Origin: Salarchaeum japonicum_A
Lineage (GTDB): Archaea > Halobacteriota > Halobacteria > Halobacteriales > Halobacteriaceae
Direction: 5' to 3'
NCBI RefSeq assembly: GCF_049705945.1
Contig: NZ_JBNAMV010000004.1
Span: forward strand, 682,001 to 746,000
Length of the DNA stretch: 64,000 bases
The notes under the pieces were generated by a model. That model worked only from the letters and a program-made list of their open reading frames with translations, was not told the origin of the DNA and did not search any database. Below, piece after piece: positions 57,122-64,000 of the stretch (position 1 is the stretch's first letter; the number at the start of each line of letters is the position of its first letter). Position numbers and translations under genes: made by a program.

Positions 57122-58980
57122 GTCGCGAAGAAGATGAGCGCGCTCACCACCATCGTGGCGAACGCGACGACGAGCGCGAGCGCGCCGCCCATCGAGACGA
57201 CGGCGTTCGCGTGACTGGCGAGCGTTTCTGTTCTGTCGTTCCCGAACACCGTGACCGTCGCGTGTTCCGACGCCATCCCGGCCTCGACGGGTTCGAGGTC
57301 ATCGATGGCGTCCTGCGTCAGGTCGCGGAGCAGTGCTTCGAGTTCGTCCACGTCGAGCGCGCCGCCGACCTGGTTCACTGACTGCACGGTGTTCACGATG
57401 TGCGTGTCCGTCGTCATCACTTCCGCGTCGTCCAGCCCGACGGTTTCGAGCGCGTCGACGAGGCGGTCGCGGACGCCGGGGTCCATGTTGTTCCCGTCCA
57501 CGAGCACGTAGCCGGTGCGCTGGCCGTCGGTTTCGAGGACGGCGACGCGCACGCCGAGCGGGCCGATTCCCTCGGCGGGCGTCCAGTTCGTCTCGTCCCA
57601 CGCGACGCCCATCCGGAGGTCGGTCTGGTCGGCGTCGACGAGGCGGTCCGCGGCCTCGCCCGCGCCCCGTATCAGGTCGAAGGAGCGCTGGCTCCCGGGG
57701 ACGACGTGCCCGAGGTCGTCGCCGTCGAGGCCGTCGTTCGAGTTGTGCGCGTCCGCGAGCAGCACGTCGTCCACGCCGGCGACGCGGGCTTCCGTGCTGG
57801 CGGTGAGACCGACCGCGTACGCCACGTCGTCCGCGAATCCGGGGGCGAACGTCGACGTGAGCAGGAGGTCGTCGCCGAACACCTGTCCGAGGAGGGACGC
57901 CTCGCCGGACTGCACCCGCGTGCTCCGAGTCGCGGTGTCGGTGTACGTAATGTCGTCGTGCGCGCGGTCGGCGGCGTCGAGGAGCGGGCGGACCTCGCGC
58001 TCCGTGACGAGGTTGAAGTCGTGGCCGGCGGTCGCGTGCGGCGGGAACGCCAGTCCCTCCGCGGACTCCGCGATACGCTGCGGGAGGTTCCCGCCGCCGA
58101 TTTCGCCCATTGGGCCGGGATGAATCATCGGGAGGACGAACCGCGCCTTCTCGCCGTCGTCGGTGCGCGCGGAGAGCACCGTGACGGGGACGACGGCGTC
58201 CTCGCCGAGTTGCTCGAAGAAGTCCTCGAGCTCTCGGGTTCCTTCGGCGATGTGGCCGATGAACCCGCGGACGAAATCGAGGACGCTGACACCGAGTCCG
58301 CGCTTCCACGGACGGTCGATGACCGCGAGAAAGCCGTACGCGACGAGGCCGTAGAGCGCGGTCATCCCGAGGAGGAGGAGGAAGTCACCGGGGGTGAAGA
58401 TGTACTGGATCTTCGTGGGGGCGCTCTCGGGCCGGGAGAGGAATGCGCCGACGAGCGGGCCGCCGAGTTCGAGGTAGTTCATCGCGCCCGAGTAGACGAA
58501 GAGGAGGACGGCGGCGGTCGCGGTCTGGATGCCCGCGGGCACCGCGGCGAGCAGCGGGGAGTTCCGGGATACGGCGAGCACGACGAGTAAGCGTATCGCG
58601 AACACGAGCGCCAGCGCGGCGGTGAGCGCGTCGAACACGAACTGCTGGGCGAGCGGCGTGAGCACCGCGATGACGCCGGCGACGATGAGGATGGCGACGA
58701 CGACGAGTTCGCAGACGAGCGCCAGCAGGGAGGAGCGGTTGTAGGTGAGTTGGCCGCCGAGTCGGCGGTCCACGGGCGTCGTCGCGAGCGCGGCGACGAC
58801 GGTGGGAATGCCGACGAAGAAGACGCCCTGCCACGCGTCCTCCAGCACGGACGGCGTCTCGAACGCGCCGATTCCGGTTATCGCGGCGACGAGCAGGGCG
58901 AACGCGACGCTGACGTACCAGTTCGGCGCGCGGAAGATGTAGCGCGAGAGGCTCGCGAGGTCGCCCTGCGTCTCCGTCAT
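57118..58980 (-). CDS. DUF2070 family membrane protein
   Basis: The 620-residue protein has about seven membrane helices in the N-terminal 250 residues and a large soluble C-terminal domain, then a final helix. The soluble domain carries FVLPMIHPGPMGEIGGGNLP, LADAHNSNDGLDGDDLGHVVPG and TTDTHIVNTVQ, His/Asp-rich motifs that suggest metal binding. Haloarchaeal and methanogen homologues are annotated DUF2070. MTETQGD at 58980 is chosen as start, overlapping guaAa by four bases. Confidence 0.85.
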   Translation of the reverse strand: MTETQGDLASLSRYIFRAPNWYVSVAFALLVAAITGIGAFETPSVLEDAWQGVFFVGIPTVVAALATTPVDRRLGGQLTYNRSSLLALVCELVVVAILIVAGVIAVLTPLAQQFVFDALTAALALVFAIRLLVVLAVSRNSPLLAAVPAGIQTATAAVLLFVYSGAMNYLELGGPLVGAFLSRPESAPTKIQYIFTPGDFLLLLGMTALYGLVAYGFLAVIDRPWKRGLGVSVLDFVRGFIGHIAEGTRELEDFFEQLGEDAVVPVTVLSARTDDGEKARFVLPMIHPGPMGEIGGGNLPQRIAESAEGLAFPPHATAGHDFNLVTEREVRPLLDAADRAHDDITYTDTATRSTRVQSGEASLLGQVFGDDLLLTSTFAPGFADDVAYAVGLTASTEARVAGVDDVLLADAHNSNDGLDGDDLGHVVPGSQRSFDLIRGAGEAADRLVDADQTDLRMGVAWDETNWTPAEGIGPLGVRVAVLETDGQRTGYVLVDGNNMDPGVRDRLVDALETVGLDDAEVMTTDTHIVNTVQSVNQVGGALDVDELEALLRDLTQDAIDDLEPVEAGMASEHATVTVFGNDRTETLASHANAVVSMGGALALVVAFATMVVSALIFFAT

Positions 58981-59528
58981 CCCTCGCAGCGCGTGAGGAA
59001 GTTCTCGAACACTTCCTCGCCGCGTTCCGTGTGCGCGACCTCCGGATGCCACTGGACGCCGTAGAGGTCGCGGTCGGCGTCACTCATCGCCTCCACGTCA
59101 CACACGTCGCTCGTCGCGGTGAGCGTGAAGCCCTCGGGGAGTTCTTTCACCTCGTCGGCGTGACTCGCCCACACCCGCGTCTCGGGTGCGAGCGACCCGA
59201 CGAGCGGGTCGTCCTCGTCCACGATGTCCACGGTCACGTCCGCGTACCCGCCGTAATCGCCGGAGCCGACTCGGCCGCCGAGTTCGTCCGCGATGAGCTG
59301 CATGCCGAGACAGATACCCAGCACGGGAACGTCGAGGTCGAGGTAGTCCGCCGACCGGCCCGCGCGATCCATGCTCGGCCCGCCGGAGAGCACGATGCCG
59401 TCCGCGTCCACGTCCGCGGGGTCGGTGGTGTTGTCCACCATGTCCACGTCCACCCCGAGGTCGCGCAGCGCGCGCTTCTCCAGGTGCGTGAACTGGCCGT
59501 GGTTGTCCACGACGACGATGTGCGTCAT
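58977..59528 (-). CDS. guaAa: GMP synthase glutaminase subunit
   Basis: In archaea GMP synthase is split; this 183-residue subunit hydrolyses glutamine and passes ammonia to the ATP-pyrophosphatase subunit (not in the window). It has the class I amidotransferase triad Cys73 (GICLGMQLIA), His161 and Glu163 (VQWHPEV), and GIVLSGGPSM. The stop of guaAa overlaps the ATG of the DUF2070 gene. Confidence 0.95.
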   Translation of the reverse strand: MTHIVVVDNHGQFTHLEKRALRDLGVDVDMVDNTTDPADVDADGIVLSGGPSMDRAGRSADYLDLDVPVLGICLGMQLIADELGGRVGSGDYGGYADVTVDIVDEDDPLVGSLAPETRVWASHADEVKELPEGFTLTATSDVCDVEAMSDADRDLYGVQWHPEVAHTERGEEVFENFLTRCEG

Positions 59529-59572
59529 TACCCGTGATTGGACGCCGCCGAATAAAAACCCACTCGACTCGA

Positions 59573-60199
59573 CTACTCGAAGCGCTCCGCCGCCGTCTCG
59601 AACCCCAATTCGTCGAGTTCGTCGCTTCGCCGCCCCTCCCGCGCCGCGAGCGCCTCCGGATCCGGACTCGCGTCGTCACCGATAGCCGCCCACGAACCGT
59701 GCACCTTCGCGTGACACCACCGACACAACGTCACCGTCACCTCGTGCCCGAGTTCCCTCTCGCTATCCTCACGCGCGTTGCTCACGGCTTCGCCGTTCGC
59801 ACTTTCCGCGGACTCACTTCGCTCGTCCGCGTTGCTCGCGGCGCTGCCGCTCGCTCGTTCCGCGCGTTCGCTTCGCTCACGCGCGTACGACAAATGGTGT
59901 TCTTCGAGCAACGGTCGGTCGTCGGTGTGGGCGTTCCGGCGCTCTTCGAGGCCGCAGCGCGCGCACTCGTGGGCCGTACTGGTGTCGCGGTAGTGCGGGC
60001 AGTCGCGCCACTCCCACTCGTCGTCGGCGGCGGGACAGCGGTAGTCGTCGTCGCGGCGGTCGGCGGCGAACTCCGGGTCGTGCTGGGGGTAGTCGAAGGC
60101 GTACCGGCACGTGCCGTCGCCGGTGACGTGGTCGCAGACGCCGGCGTGCTCGTAGGGGTCGTCAACCCCGACGCTCGTGCCGGACGGCGTCTTCTCCAT
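59573..60199 (-). CDS. HNH-like zinc-rich protein split by a Ser/Glu-rich insertion
   Basis: The 208-residue protein has several Cys/His pairs: CDHVTGDGTC, CPHYRDTSTAHECARC, and an HNH-like pair LLEEHHLSY (98-105) and CRWCHAKVHGSW (159-170). Between these two halves lies a low-complexity stretch of about 43 residues rich in Ser, Glu, Arg, Ala (107-149). Without it the motif would be compact, as in HNH endonuclease-like proteins. The function is unknown: HNH-like or zinc-binding. The start ATG at 60199 reads MEKTPSGTSVG. Confidence 0.75.
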   Translation of the reverse strand: MEKTPSGTSVGVDDPYEHAGVCDHVTGDGTCRYAFDYPQHDPEFAADRRDDDYRCPAADDEWEWRDCPHYRDTSTAHECARCGLEERRNAHTDDRPLLEEHHLSYARERSERAERASGSAASNADERSESAESANGEAVSNAREDSERELGHEVTVTLCRWCHAKVHGSWAAIGDDASPDPEALAAREGRRSDELDELGFETAAERFE

Positions 60200-60287
60200 G
60201 GACGGGAATCGGACTCCGGGGGCTTAGGCGCGTCGACGCCCGTGTAGGTGGGGAACGCTTACTTCGCTGACCTGATTCGAGGGGAAC

Positions 60288-60635
60288 GTGCGACTTCGAC
60301 ATAATCCCGACGACGACGTGCGGACGCTCGCCGGCGACGTGGAGGTGGCGGACGGCCTCGTGAGCCGCGGGCTGGGCCTGATGTTCCGGCGGTCGATTCC
60401 CGAGGACTACGCGCTCGCGTTCCGCCACGACGATGCGAAACCGCGCGGCCTCCACATGGTGTTCGTGCCGTTCGACATCGACGTGGTGTGGACGGAGAAC
60501 GAGGAAGTCACGGCCGTGGAGACGCTGTCCGCGTGGACCGGCCGCGGGAAGGCGGTGGCGGACGACCTGTACGAACTCCCGGCCGGCGCGGCCGAATCCG
60601 TATCGGTCGGCGACCGCGTCTGGTTGGAAGGATGA
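60288..60635 (+). CDS. DUF192-family protein
   Basis: The 115-residue protein begins at GTG (60288). VADGLVSRGLGLMFRRSIPEDYALAFRHDDAKPRGLHMVFVPFDIDVVWTENEEVTAVETLSAWTG shows the family core RGLMFR and MxFVPFDIDVVW. DUF192 proteins are small beta-rich proteins, often exported, of unknown function; no signal peptide is visible here. GCTTACTT lies about 30 nt upstream. Confidence 0.85.
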   Translation: MRLRHNPDDDVRTLAGDVEVADGLVSRGLGLMFRRSIPEDYALAFRHDDAKPRGLHMVFVPFDIDVVWTENEEVTAVETLSAWTGRGKAVADDLYELPAGAAESVSVGDRVWLEG

Positions 60636-60695
60636 CGCTATTTCTGCCCGGTTTGTCAGGGGATTAAGTGCCTGAACGCGGTTCCTACTACTAAG

Positions 60696-62051
60696 ATGGG
60701 AGCCGGAAACAGCGAATCCGAGTACGACCTTATCATCGTCGGCGGCGGTATCAGCGGCGCCGCCCTGCTCTACACCACCGCGAAATTCACTGACGTGGAA
60801 CGCGTCGCCCTCGTGGAGAAGGAGGAGGAGATAGCGGCTATCAACTCCCACCACACGAACAACTCGCAGACGCTCCACTTCGGCGACATCGAGACGAACT
60901 ACACGCTCGAAAAAGCCGAATCCGTGAAGGAGGGCGCGGAACTGCTCGCGGGCTACCTCGAAAACGTCGACCCCGACCGCGAGTTCCACTCGAAGCGCTC
61001 GAAGATGGTGCTCGGCGTCGGCGACGAGGAAGTCGAGAGCCTCCGCGAGCGCTACGAGGACGACGGCTTCGGCGACCTCTACCCGAAACTCCGCCAGATC
61101 GGCCGCGAGGAAATCGAGGACCTCGAACCGAAGGTCGTGGAGGGCCGCGACCCCTCGAAGGAACTCCGCGCGCTCCAGACGCCCGACGGCTACGTCGTCG
61201 ACTACGGCGCGACCGCGAAGTCCTTCGTGGACGACGCCCGCGAGGAGGACGGCGTGGACGTGCTCACCGGCACGAAAGTCGAGGACATCCAGCAGGGCCC
61301 CGACGGCTTCACCGTCGAAACCGCTAGCGGGAGCCTCCAGGGTGACGTGGCGGTCGTCGCCGCCGGCTCGCACAGCCTCCAAATCGCGAAGGAGATGGGG
61401 TACGGGAAGAACATGAGCCTCCTCCCCGTCGCGGGAAGCTTCTTCCTCGCGGACAGCGGCCCGCTCAACGGAAAGGTGTACACGCTCCAGATGAAGAAAC
61501 TCCCGTTCGCCGCCGTCCACGGCGACGCCGACGTGTACGACGACTCCATCACGCGGTTCGGCCCGACCGCGAAACTCGTCCCGACCCTCGAACGCGGCCG
61601 CTTCAAGACCGTCGGCGACTTCTTCGACGTGTTCGGCCTCAACATCAACTCCTTCCTGAGCTACGGGAACATCCTCGCCGACCGCATCCTCCTCCCGTAC
61701 GTCCTGAAGAACCTCGTCTACGACGTGCCCGAAGTCGGCAAGCGCGCGTTCCTCCCCGAAGTCCAGAAAGTCGTCCCGACCGCCGAACTGGACGACATCG
61801 AGCGCGCAAAGGGCTACGGCGGCGTCCGCCCCCAGATCGTCAACACCGAGAAGAAATCCCTCGACATGGGCGAAGCCAAAATCGTCGGCAACGACATCAT
61901 CTTCAACATCACGCCCAGCCCCGGCGCCTCCACCTGCCTCAAGAACGCCATGCGCGACACCCGCCAGGTCATGGACTTCCTCGACGACTACGGCTTCGAC
62001 GAGGACGCGTTCCGCAACGAAACCATCGACAACTTCCCGCGCGCCGACTAA
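60696..62051 (+). CDS. FAD-dependent oxidoreductase, malate:quinone-oxidoreductase-like
   Basis: The 451-residue protein begins YDLIIVGGGISGAALLYTTAKF (FAD motif), followed by VALVEKEEEIAAINSHHTNNSQTLHFGDIETNYTLEKA, which resembles the MQO signature with N-S-x-T-L-H-x-G-x-x-E-x-N-Y. PVAGSFFLADS and RFGPTAKLVPTLERG follow. MQO oxidises malate and passes electrons to quinone. The C-terminal FNITPSPGASTCLKNAMRD closes the FAD domain. Codon choice is strongly C-ending. Call by motif, substrate not proven. Confidence 0.82.
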   Translation: MGAGNSESEYDLIIVGGGISGAALLYTTAKFTDVERVALVEKEEEIAAINSHHTNNSQTLHFGDIETNYTLEKAESVKEGAELLAGYLENVDPDREFHSKRSKMVLGVGDEEVESLRERYEDDGFGDLYPKLRQIGREEIEDLEPKVVEGRDPSKELRALQTPDGYVVDYGATAKSFVDDAREEDGVDVLTGTKVEDIQQGPDGFTVETASGSLQGDVAVVAAGSHSLQIAKEMGYGKNMSLLPVAGSFFLADSGPLNGKVYTLQMKKLPFAAVHGDADVYDDSITRFGPTAKLVPTLERGRFKTVGDFFDVFGLNINSFLSYGNILADRILLPYVLKNLVYDVPEVGKRAFLPEVQKVVPTAELDDIERAKGYGGVRPQIVNTEKKSLDMGEAKIVGNDIIFNITPSPGASTCLKNAMRDTRQVMDFLDDYGFDEDAFRNETIDNFPRAD

Positions 62052-62157
62052 CGCCGCACCGCCTCGCGGTTCACGTCTTCTCGCAGTCCGCGTCTTCTCG
62101 ACCGTTTCTGAATTCTCTCGACAGCGCTCTCGCTATCCAATTAGAGAACGATAGAAC

Positions 62158-62178
62158 CGCCGAGGGAGAGATTTGAAC
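62158..62178 (+). repeat. Partial copy of tRNA-Ser 3' end (att-like)
   Basis: A 21-base perfect repeat of 62256-62276, the 3' acceptor/T-arm end of tRNA-Ser. Only this end is duplicated, 98 bases away. Such duplications are left when an integrative element targets a tRNA gene. Confidence 0.8.
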
Positions 62179-62255
62179 CTCAGTCACTCCGCTACGCTCC
62201 GTTCCTTGACTCAAACTCACCGTCACCGTCTGTTCTCGCTTCGCTCGAACAAGAG

Positions 62256-62340
62256 CGCCGAGGGAGAGATTTGAACTCCCGAGTCCGTGAGGACAGTAGA
62301 TTTCGAATCTACCGCCTTGGCCAGGCTAGGCTACCTCGGC
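62256..62340 (-). tRNA. tRNA-Ser (anticodon CGA)
   Basis: Minus-strand sequence folds as a class II tRNA. The acceptor GCCGAGG/CCTCGGC gives 7 perfect pairs with discriminator G. The anticodon stem GTAGA/TCTAC encloses loop TTCGAAA with anticodon CGA. A long variable arm follows, with CCTCACGG near it, and the T arm GGGAG/CTCTC has one G-U pair and loop TTCAAAT. CCA is not encoded. The anticodon CGA reads UCG serine codons. Confidence 0.93.
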
Positions 62341-62428
62341 TCACTCGCGTCTTGTCGGTTTTGGCGCTTGTAGGTTTCGGTTCGGGGGCATCGGCAGACC
62401 TTTGGGCGCGCCGTCGGGGACGTGTTGT

Positions 62429-63379
62429 ATGAACGTCACGCAGGCGAGCGAGGAGGCGGCGGCGGTGCTGGATGCGGTTTCTGACGCGGTTATCGCGGAC
62501 CGAGAGGTGCTGGAGACGGTACTCGTGGGGTTGCTCTCGCGCGGCCACGTGCTGCTGGAGGACGTGCCGGGAACTGGGAAGACGCTGACGGCGCGGAGCG
62601 TCACGACCGCGCTCGGCCTCGACTTCTCCCGCGTCCAGTTCACGCCCGACCTCCTCCCCGCGGACGTGATGGGGACGCACGTCTTCAACGAGAAGACCCG
62701 CGAGTTCGAGTTCCAGGAGGGGCCGATTTTCGGGAACGTCGTACTCGCGGACGAGATCAATCGCGCACCGCCGAAGACGCAGGCGGCGCTGCTGGAGGCG
62801 ATGGAGGAAGGCCAGGTGACCGTCGGCGGGGAAACCCATCAGTTGCCGGAGCCGTTCTTCGTCATCGCGACGCAGAACCCCGTCGAGCAGGAGGGGACGT
62901 TCCCGCTGCCGGAGGCGCAGCTCGACCGGTTCGTGGTGAAGTCGAGTCTCGGCTATCCGGACGACTCGGGCGAGGTCGAACTCCTGCGGCGGCGCGCGGG
63001 CCGCACCGAGCAGAGTCCGAGCGTCGACACGGTGCTCGACATCGAGGGCGTGCGCGCGCTCCGCGCGGTCCCCGAGGACGTGCGAGTGAACGACGACGTG
63101 CTGGAGTACGTCTCCGCGGTGGCGCGCGCGACCCGCGAGGACCCCCGCGTCGAGGTCGGCGTCAGCCCCCGCGGGACGCAGCGGTTGTTCGAGGTGGCGC
63201 GGGCGCGGGCGACGGTTCGCGGCCGCGAGTTCGTGACGCCGGAGGACGTGAAGCGGATGGCGGACGCGGCGCTCGCGCACCGACTCGTGCTCACGCCGGA
63301 CGCGTCCGTGCAGGACGTGTCGAAGCGGGACGTGGTGGCGGACGTGCTGGACGGCGTGCCGGTGCCGACCGTGGATTAG
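62429..63379 (+). CDS. MoxR-family AAA+ ATPase
   Basis: The 316-residue ATPase has Walker A VPGTGKTLTA (Lys51) and Walker B VLADEINRAPP (Asp108-Glu109), sensor motif FVIATQNPVEQEGTFPLPEAQLDRF and a C-terminal lid SPRGTQRLFEVARARA. MoxR ATPases act as chaperones for metal-cofactor or DUF58/VWA partner proteins. The DUF58 partner operon starts on the opposite strand just beyond. The stop overlaps the convergent gene by four bases. MNVTQ at 62429 is chosen. Confidence 0.93.
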   Translation: MNVTQASEEAAAVLDAVSDAVIADREVLETVLVGLLSRGHVLLEDVPGTGKTLTARSVTTALGLDFSRVQFTPDLLPADVMGTHVFNEKTREFEFQEGPIFGNVVLADEINRAPPKTQAALLEAMEEGQVTVGGETHQLPEPFFVIATQNPVEQEGTFPLPEAQLDRFVVKSSLGYPDDSGEVELLRRRAGRTEQSPSVDTVLDIEGVRALRAVPEDVRVNDDVLEYVSAVARATREDPRVEVGVSPRGTQRLFEVARARATVRGREFVTPEDVKRMADAALAHRLVLTPDASVQDVSKRDVVADVLDGVPVPTVD

Positions 63380-63873
63380 CGGAGCGCGCCGAACAGCGCG
63401 AGCGCGCCCGCGGCGAGCAGGACGACCGCGGCGACTGGGCGGCCGTCGGCGCCGACGAGGTAGACCGCGTAGCCTGCGGCGACGGCGAGCGCGGCGACCG
63501 CGAACGTGACGGTTGCGTGGACGAGTTCGGCGTTCCGGGTGCGGGCGTCCGCACCGACGTGTTCGCCGAGGCCGATGCCGTGTTCGCCGAGGTCCCACGC
63601 GGCGACGGCGAGCGCGCCCGCTGCAAGCGACGCAAACACCGCGCCGCGGAGCGCCACCGCGGCGAGCAGCGCGGCGAGGAAGACGACGGCCGCGCCGGCC
63701 GTGACGGAGAGCCGCGACCCCGCGAACGCGCCGTACGCGAAGACGAGAACGCCGACCGCAGCGATAGCCGCAACGCCTGTCGAGACGGTGGCGACGAACA
63801 CCGTGGCGAGCGTGAGGGCGACGGTGGCGGCGGTCGCGGTGTTCCGCGGCGGCGTCGCGTCGAACTCGGTCAC
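63376..63873 (-). CDS. Multi-pass membrane protein near MoxR/DUF58
   Basis: The 165-residue hydrophobic protein starts at GTG (63873; VTEFDATPPRN), overlapping the stop of the upstream DUF58-like gene in GTGA. It has about five membrane helices (ATAATVALTLATVFVATV, VLVFAYGAFAGSRL, VVFLAALLAAVAL, VHATVTFAVAALAVAAGYAVYLV and a final one). No family is recognised for certain. Order MoxR, DUF58, membrane protein is a common haloarchaeal arrangement. Confidence 0.72.
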   Translation of the reverse strand: MTEFDATPPRNTATAATVALTLATVFVATVSTGVAAIAAVGVLVFAYGAFAGSRLSVTAGAAVVFLAALLAAVALRGAVFASLAAGALAVAAWDLGEHGIGLGEHVGADARTRNAELVHATVTFAVAALAVAAGYAVYLVGADGRPVAAVVLLAAGALALFGALR

Positions 63874-64000
63874 GTCCGCCACCTCCGTTCTGCGGTCGCG
63901 AGCGCGACTGCGAGCGGCGTTCCGGCCGCCCAATCGAGCACGCGGACGCCGGCGCGCCGCACGTCCCGGATTCGGAGGCGGCGCTCGACGCGGGCGAGCG
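63870..64000 (-). CDS. DUF58-like protein, C-terminal end only (partial)
   Basis: The minus-strand frame from 64000 to the stop at 63870-63872 encodes the last 42 complete codons, including RLRIRDVRRAGVRVLDW and a basic end ERRWRT. DUF58 proteins are the usual partners of MoxR, and the GTGA overlap with the next gene supports an operon. The rest lies outside the window, so the family call rests on the neighbourhood and the tail pattern. Confidence 0.45.
   Translation of the reverse strand, partial: LARVERRLRIRDVRRAGVRVLDWAAGTPLAVALATAERRWRT

Noticed and set aside
57400..58590. Plus-strand frame opposite the DUF2070 gene
   Set aside because: Val/Arg/Glu-rich shadow sequence with no domain; the minus-strand protein has helices and conserved His/Asp motifs.
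62158..62255. Second tRNA gene next to tRNA-Ser
   Set aside because: Only 21 bases of the 3' end match; no acceptor 5' strand, anticodon arm or D arm can be found.
1..64000. CRISPR arrays, rRNA genes and insertion sequences
   Set aside because: No regularly spaced repeats, no 16S/23S/5S segments and no transposase frames were found; only the hairpin array and the small duplicated segments are repeats.

Overview
The window is a gene-dense, GC-rich segment of an extremely halophilic archaeon (class Halobacteria). The evidence is the acidic proteins (Asp/Glu in place of Lys), two TFIIB-type transcription factors, LonB, CetZ, a KEOPS Pcc1 subunit, RpoP, ribosomal protein L37Ae, prefoldin beta, geranylgeranylglyceryl phosphate synthase, pantoate kinase with phosphopantoate ligase, and the archaeal AroA'/AroB' entry into aromatic amino acid synthesis. 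Many starts sit 24-30 nt from a TATA-like box, which fits leaderless haloarchaeal transcripts. The genus cannot be decided from the sequence. No gap longer than about 300 bases lacks a gene.

Layout. 1-2.4 kb: a TFB, two small membrane proteins and aroD. 2.4-7.8 kb: a cysteine-less MGMT-like gene, then trpCBA and the two archaeal enzymes that make 3-dehydroquinate; with aroD this gives the early shikimate steps plus the late tryptophan steps. 7.8-12.4 kb: stress protein, zinc-ribbon membrane protein, CPBP protease, membrane LonB, nadM. 12.4-16 kb: a row of perfect hairpins ahead of a TRIC-type channel gene, and two tandem APC permeases. 16-30.9 kb: mixed housekeeping and hypothetical genes (amidohydrolase-like, glycosyltransferases, methyltransferase, metallo-hydrolase, radical SAM, Hsp20, Nudix, MFS, SDR). 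30.9-39.2 kb: an eight-gene minus-strand operon that looks like a type IV pilus/Tad-like machine, with a secretion ATPase, a GspF/TadC-like membrane protein and several proteins that begin with prepilin-like segments. 39.3-42.7 kb: cetZ, a phosphodiesterase-like gene, a 37-codon gene and ppa. 42.8-49.7 kb: PadR regulator, rnhA, second TFB, GGGP synthase, pantoate kinase with phosphopantoate ligase, ThiR. 49.7-52.4 kb: dCTP deaminase interrupted by a large intein, then a Yip1-type membrane protein. 52.4-60.6 kb: pth2, truD, VOC enzyme, L37Ae-rpoP-pcc1, prefoldin, DUF2070 protein, GMP synthase subunit A, an HNH-like protein, DUF192. 60.7-64 kb: a malate:quinone-oxidoreductase-like enzyme, tRNA-Ser(CGA) with a duplicated 3' end, MoxR ATPase and the start of its DUF58 partner operon.

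The strongest candidates for something new are the pilus-like operon with its set of pilin-like proteins (one of about 920 residues), the dCTP deaminase intein that carries a helix-turn-helix as well as a LAGLIDADG endonuclease, the MGMT-like protein whose acceptor cysteine is aspartate, and the hairpin array before the TRIC-type gene. Smaller signals are a likely frameshift in the pilus-like operon, a duplicated gene tail after the GGGP synthase gene, and serine/glutamate-rich insertions inside TrpA and the HNH-like protein. All functional calls come from reading motifs; no database search was run.
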